Source: Acidobacteriota bacterium
Lineage (GTDB): Bacteria; Acidobacteriota; Thermoanaerobaculia; Multivoradales; Multivoraceae
Direction of reading: 5' to 3'
Assembly (NCBI GenBank): GCA_011523565.1
Contig: WTGL01000173.1
Span: forward strand, 1-50,101
Length of the DNA stretch: 50,101 nucleotides
In this document: positions 48,316 through 50,101 of the stretch, one piece after another
Layout: the number at the start of each line of letters is the position of its first letter
How positions within the stretch are numbered: the first letter of the stretch is position 1
The notes under the pieces: model-generated
Told to the model about the DNA's origin: nothing
Database searches by the model: none
What the model saw: the letters and a program-made list of their open reading frames with translations, nothing else
Position numbers and translations under genes: made by a program

Positions 48316-48388
48316 CTAGACACCTTAGCGTCCCCTGTTCCAGCGGCGGAGTTGCGGATCGCCGCGATGTCGGCCTCGGCGTGGGCGG

Positions 48389-48838
48389 CTACTTGCGGTG
48401 CCGTTCCTCCGCGGTCTGCTTGAGCGCCCTGCCGACGGCTGCGAAGCCGCGGTGCATGGCGCCGCCGAACAGGAGCCGGGCCATCGGCGCCAGTGGCCCT
48501 TCGAGGGTGTCGGTGTTGAAGTAGGTGCAGCTCGTCTCGCTGCGCTTCTCGAGGCGCTGCACGCGCAGCGCCTTCACGAGTCCGAGGGCGACGTTCGTGC
48601 TCCAGGCTAGCCGGGTCGGCGGTTCGATGATCGCGAGGCGCTCGGTCTGCTTCCGGTTGTAGCGGTCCAGCTTGACGTCGAAGTGGATCGTGGAGCCGAC
48701 GCGTACATTCGTCTTCCTGTAGGTCTGGGCGAAGGGATTCCATTCGTGGTATCGGTCGAGATCGACGAGGAGGTCCCAGGCCACCTCGATCGGCGCGTCG
48801 ATCTCGACCGGCTCTGATTCGATTGAGTGCTTGAACAT
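48389..48838 (-). CDS. SRPBCC (START/Bet v1-like) domain protein
   Basis: 149 residues, close to a single SRPBCC domain. The start region IDAPIEVAWDLLVDLDRYHEWNPF and the later LEKRSETSCTYFNTDTLEGPLAP with a C-terminal long helix (GGAMHRGFAAVGRALKQTAEE) are typical of polyketide-cyclase/dehydrase-type small ligand-binding proteins. No signal peptide, so cytoplasmic. It lies 18 bases after the SDR gene at 48857-49810 and probably shares its transcript. The ligand is unknown; a hydrophobic compound is expected from the fold. Confidence 0.87.
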   Translation of the reverse strand: MFKHSIESEPVEIDAPIEVAWDLLVDLDRYHEWNPFAQTYRKTNVRVGSTIHFDVKLDRYNRKQTERLAIIEPPTRLAWSTNVALGLVKALRVQRLEKRSETSCTYFNTDTLEGPLAPMARLLFGGAMHRGFAAVGRALKQTAEERHRK

Positions 48839-48856
48839 CGGGGGCCTCCTGCGCCG

Positions 48857-49810
48857 CTACTCCTGGCCGAGCGACCGGACCCAGCGGTCCGATTCTTCCC
48901 AGAGGCGTCGTGACGCGGCTTCGTCCCGGGCGTCGGGGATGGGTTCGGCCTTTGCGCAGCGTTCATGGTAGTGGCCGCCTTCCAGGTGCGGATCCGTCGC
49001 GCAGTGGATCGTGGTCTGGGCGGCCTGGTCCGGCGTCAGGAGAATCAGCGGCGCCAGCGGCGTGATCAGGCGCTTCGTCCGTCTGAGCCACCGGGGCTCG
49101 TCCTGCCAGCCGAACGTCATGTTCGAGTAGACGGAGCCCGGATGCAGGGCGGCCGCCCGGAGATTGCCGTCCGCGGCGTAGCGGCGCTGCAACTCGAACG
49201 CGTGGTGAATCAGGGCCAGCTTGGACTGACCGTAGGCGGTCCAGGAGTCCAACCTGTCAGGGGGCGCGAAGAGGCGGTCGTTGCTGCCCTTGTCGTGCTG
49301 GTGCGAGGAGACGTTGACCACCCGCGCATCGCCGCTCCGGCGGCCGGACTCGAGCAGCATCGGCAGCAGCAGGCGCGTCAGGTGGAAGGTGCCGATGTAG
49401 TTCGTGCGCCAGTGGATCTCGAAGCCGTCGGCCGAGACCCTGCGCTCGCGCCAGCGCCAGAGAACGTCGCGGAGGATGCCGGCGTTGTTGATCAGCACGT
49501 CCAGGCGGCCGCCGGACATCTCCCGGTACCAGGCGGCGAAGTCCGCGACGCTTCGGGCGTCGGCGAGATCGAGCCGGTGGGCCTCGATTCCGTTCTGTTG
49601 CTGTCCGGCGTCCCGAAGATCCCACAGCAGGGCCTCCCGGGCGGTTTTGCTGTCGCGCGGGCAGGTCACCGCGACGTCGGCGCCCCAGGCGGCCAGCGTC
49701 CTGGCGACCTGGTAGCCGATCGACCCGGGCGTTCCGCCGGTGACGATCACCCTTCTGCCCGACATGTCGACCCACTCGGCCATCGGCTTCGGCGAGCAGA
49801 GCTCCCACAT
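48857..49810 (-). CDS. SDR, retinol-dehydrogenase/WWOX-like
   Basis: 317 residues from ATG 49810. ATG 49783 (MAEWVDMSGRRV) and GTG 49855 are other in-frame starts, and the choice is uncertain because no strong ribosome site is seen. Motifs: VIVTGGTPGSIGYQVA (cofactor loop, with an unusual TPGSIG in place of TSGIG), DVLINNAGILRD, NVSSHQHDKGS, YGQSK (catalytic Tyr and Lys) and LHPGSVYSNM. The ILLTPDQAAQTTIHCATDP region is typical of the retinol dehydrogenase-like SDRs. It is followed by the SRPBCC gene. The next upstream gene, cut by the window edge, is a paralogue. Confidence 0.85.
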   Translation of the reverse strand: MWELCSPKPMAEWVDMSGRRVIVTGGTPGSIGYQVARTLAAWGADVAVTCPRDSKTAREALLWDLRDAGQQQNGIEAHRLDLADARSVADFAAWYREMSGGRLDVLINNAGILRDVLWRWRERRVSADGFEIHWRTNYIGTFHLTRLLLPMLLESGRRSGDARVVNVSSHQHDKGSNDRLFAPPDRLDSWTAYGQSKLALIHHAFELQRRYAADGNLRAAALHPGSVYSNMTFGWQDEPRWLRRTKRLITPLAPLILLTPDQAAQTTIHCATDPHLEGGHYHERCAKAEPIPDARDEAASRRLWEESDRWVRSLGQE

Positions 49811-49860
49811 GTGGTGGAAGGCCTTCGAGAGGCCGGATCCTGGTCGGTAGGCCACTGGCT

Positions 49861-50101
49861 TCAGCTCGGCGGCGCGTGCGTCTCGAGTAGCGCCTGGCTG
49901 GCCTGCCACAGCCGGGCGCCGTTGGCCGGATCTGTGGCGTGCCCGGATGGGCGCTTCTCGCGCAGCATGTGCAAGTAGATGCCGCTGCGCTTGCCGGTGT
50001 TGCCGGCGCAGCACAGGTAGCTCACGGGCCTGGCGGCCTTGTCCGGCGTCAGGAAGAAGAACCTCATCATCGGGACCACCAGGGGCTTCAGGAACCACGG
50101 G
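49861..50101 (-). CDS. SDR, retinol-dehydrogenase-like, C-terminal end (partial)
   Basis: The frame is open from the right edge and ends with TGA at 49861-49863, giving about 79 residues. PWFLKPLVVPMMRFFFLTPDKAARPVSYLCCAGN corresponds to the LAPLILLTPDQAAQTTIHCATDP region of the neighbouring SDR, so the two are tandem paralogues. The catalytic part lies outside the window. Confidence 0.72.
   Translation of the reverse strand, partial: PWFLKPLVVPMMRFFFLTPDKAARPVSYLCCAGNTGKRSGIYLHMLREKRPSGHATDPANGARLWQASQALLETHAPPS

Overview
The window is a gene-dense, high-GC stretch of a Gram-negative bacterial chromosome. No rRNA, tRNA, CRISPR array, insertion sequence or integrase was seen, and no gap between genes exceeds about 165 bases. 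An Oar-like TonB-dependent receptor, a winged-helix/TolB-like/TPR regulator, a DUF5916 protein, formylglycine-type sulfatases and several DUF3604 lipoproteins together suggest Acidobacteriota or a similar phylum living on complex organic matter. This placement is inference; there is no marker gene in the window. The organism must decode UGA as selenocysteine, because one gene is a clear selenoprotein.

Left part (1-18950). The end of a PQQ-type dehydrogenase is followed by a winged-helix/TPR regulator and an SDR. A minus-strand gene at 3039-3722 is a bacterial homologue of vertebrate iodothyronine deiodinase, with an in-frame UGA codon at the catalytic position and a bacterial SECIS-like hairpin directly after it. 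Upstream of it on the same strand lies the set SDR - DUF3604 lipoprotein - HMG-CoA-synthase-like/DUF35 fusion - thiolase. A second DUF3604 lipoprotein overlaps an acyl-CoA ligase on the plus strand. A third overlaps a MaoC hydratase, which in turn overlaps a spinster-type MFS transporter, on the minus strand.

Middle part (19007-38150). A Tat-exported sulfatase and a TonB-dependent receptor are followed by an ACAD10/11-like acyl-CoA dehydrogenase. Divergent from it is a tightly packed operon of two hydratase-2 paralogues, a CoA ligase, a second sulfatase and an SMP-30/gluconolactonase-like protein. Then come an enoyl-CoA isomerase-type crotonase, a fourth and larger DUF3604 protein with an added N-terminal propeller-like region, and a third CoA ligase. 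A TetR regulator is divergent from an FG-GAP lipoprotein; two perfect 17-bp palindromes in the gap overlap a sigma-70 promoter.

Right part (38151-50101), almost all on the minus strand. It holds a DUF5916 protein, a Tat-exported PhoD-like phosphatase, a large zincin-like secreted protein with two C-terminal 116-residue repeats, a lipoprotein with a CxxCH haem motif and a propeller-like region, an SRPBCC protein and two tandem SDRs, the last cut by the window edge.

Taken together the cytoplasmic enzymes (three CoA ligases, acyl-CoA dehydrogenase, hydratase-2, MFE-2-like SDR, thiolase) could make a peroxisome-like, (R)-specific beta-oxidation route. Sulfatases, DUF3604 proteins, a receptor and a transporter would work on the substrate outside the cytoplasm. 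The deiodinase suggests that some substrate may be halogenated. This joint role is inference from gene content and spacing.
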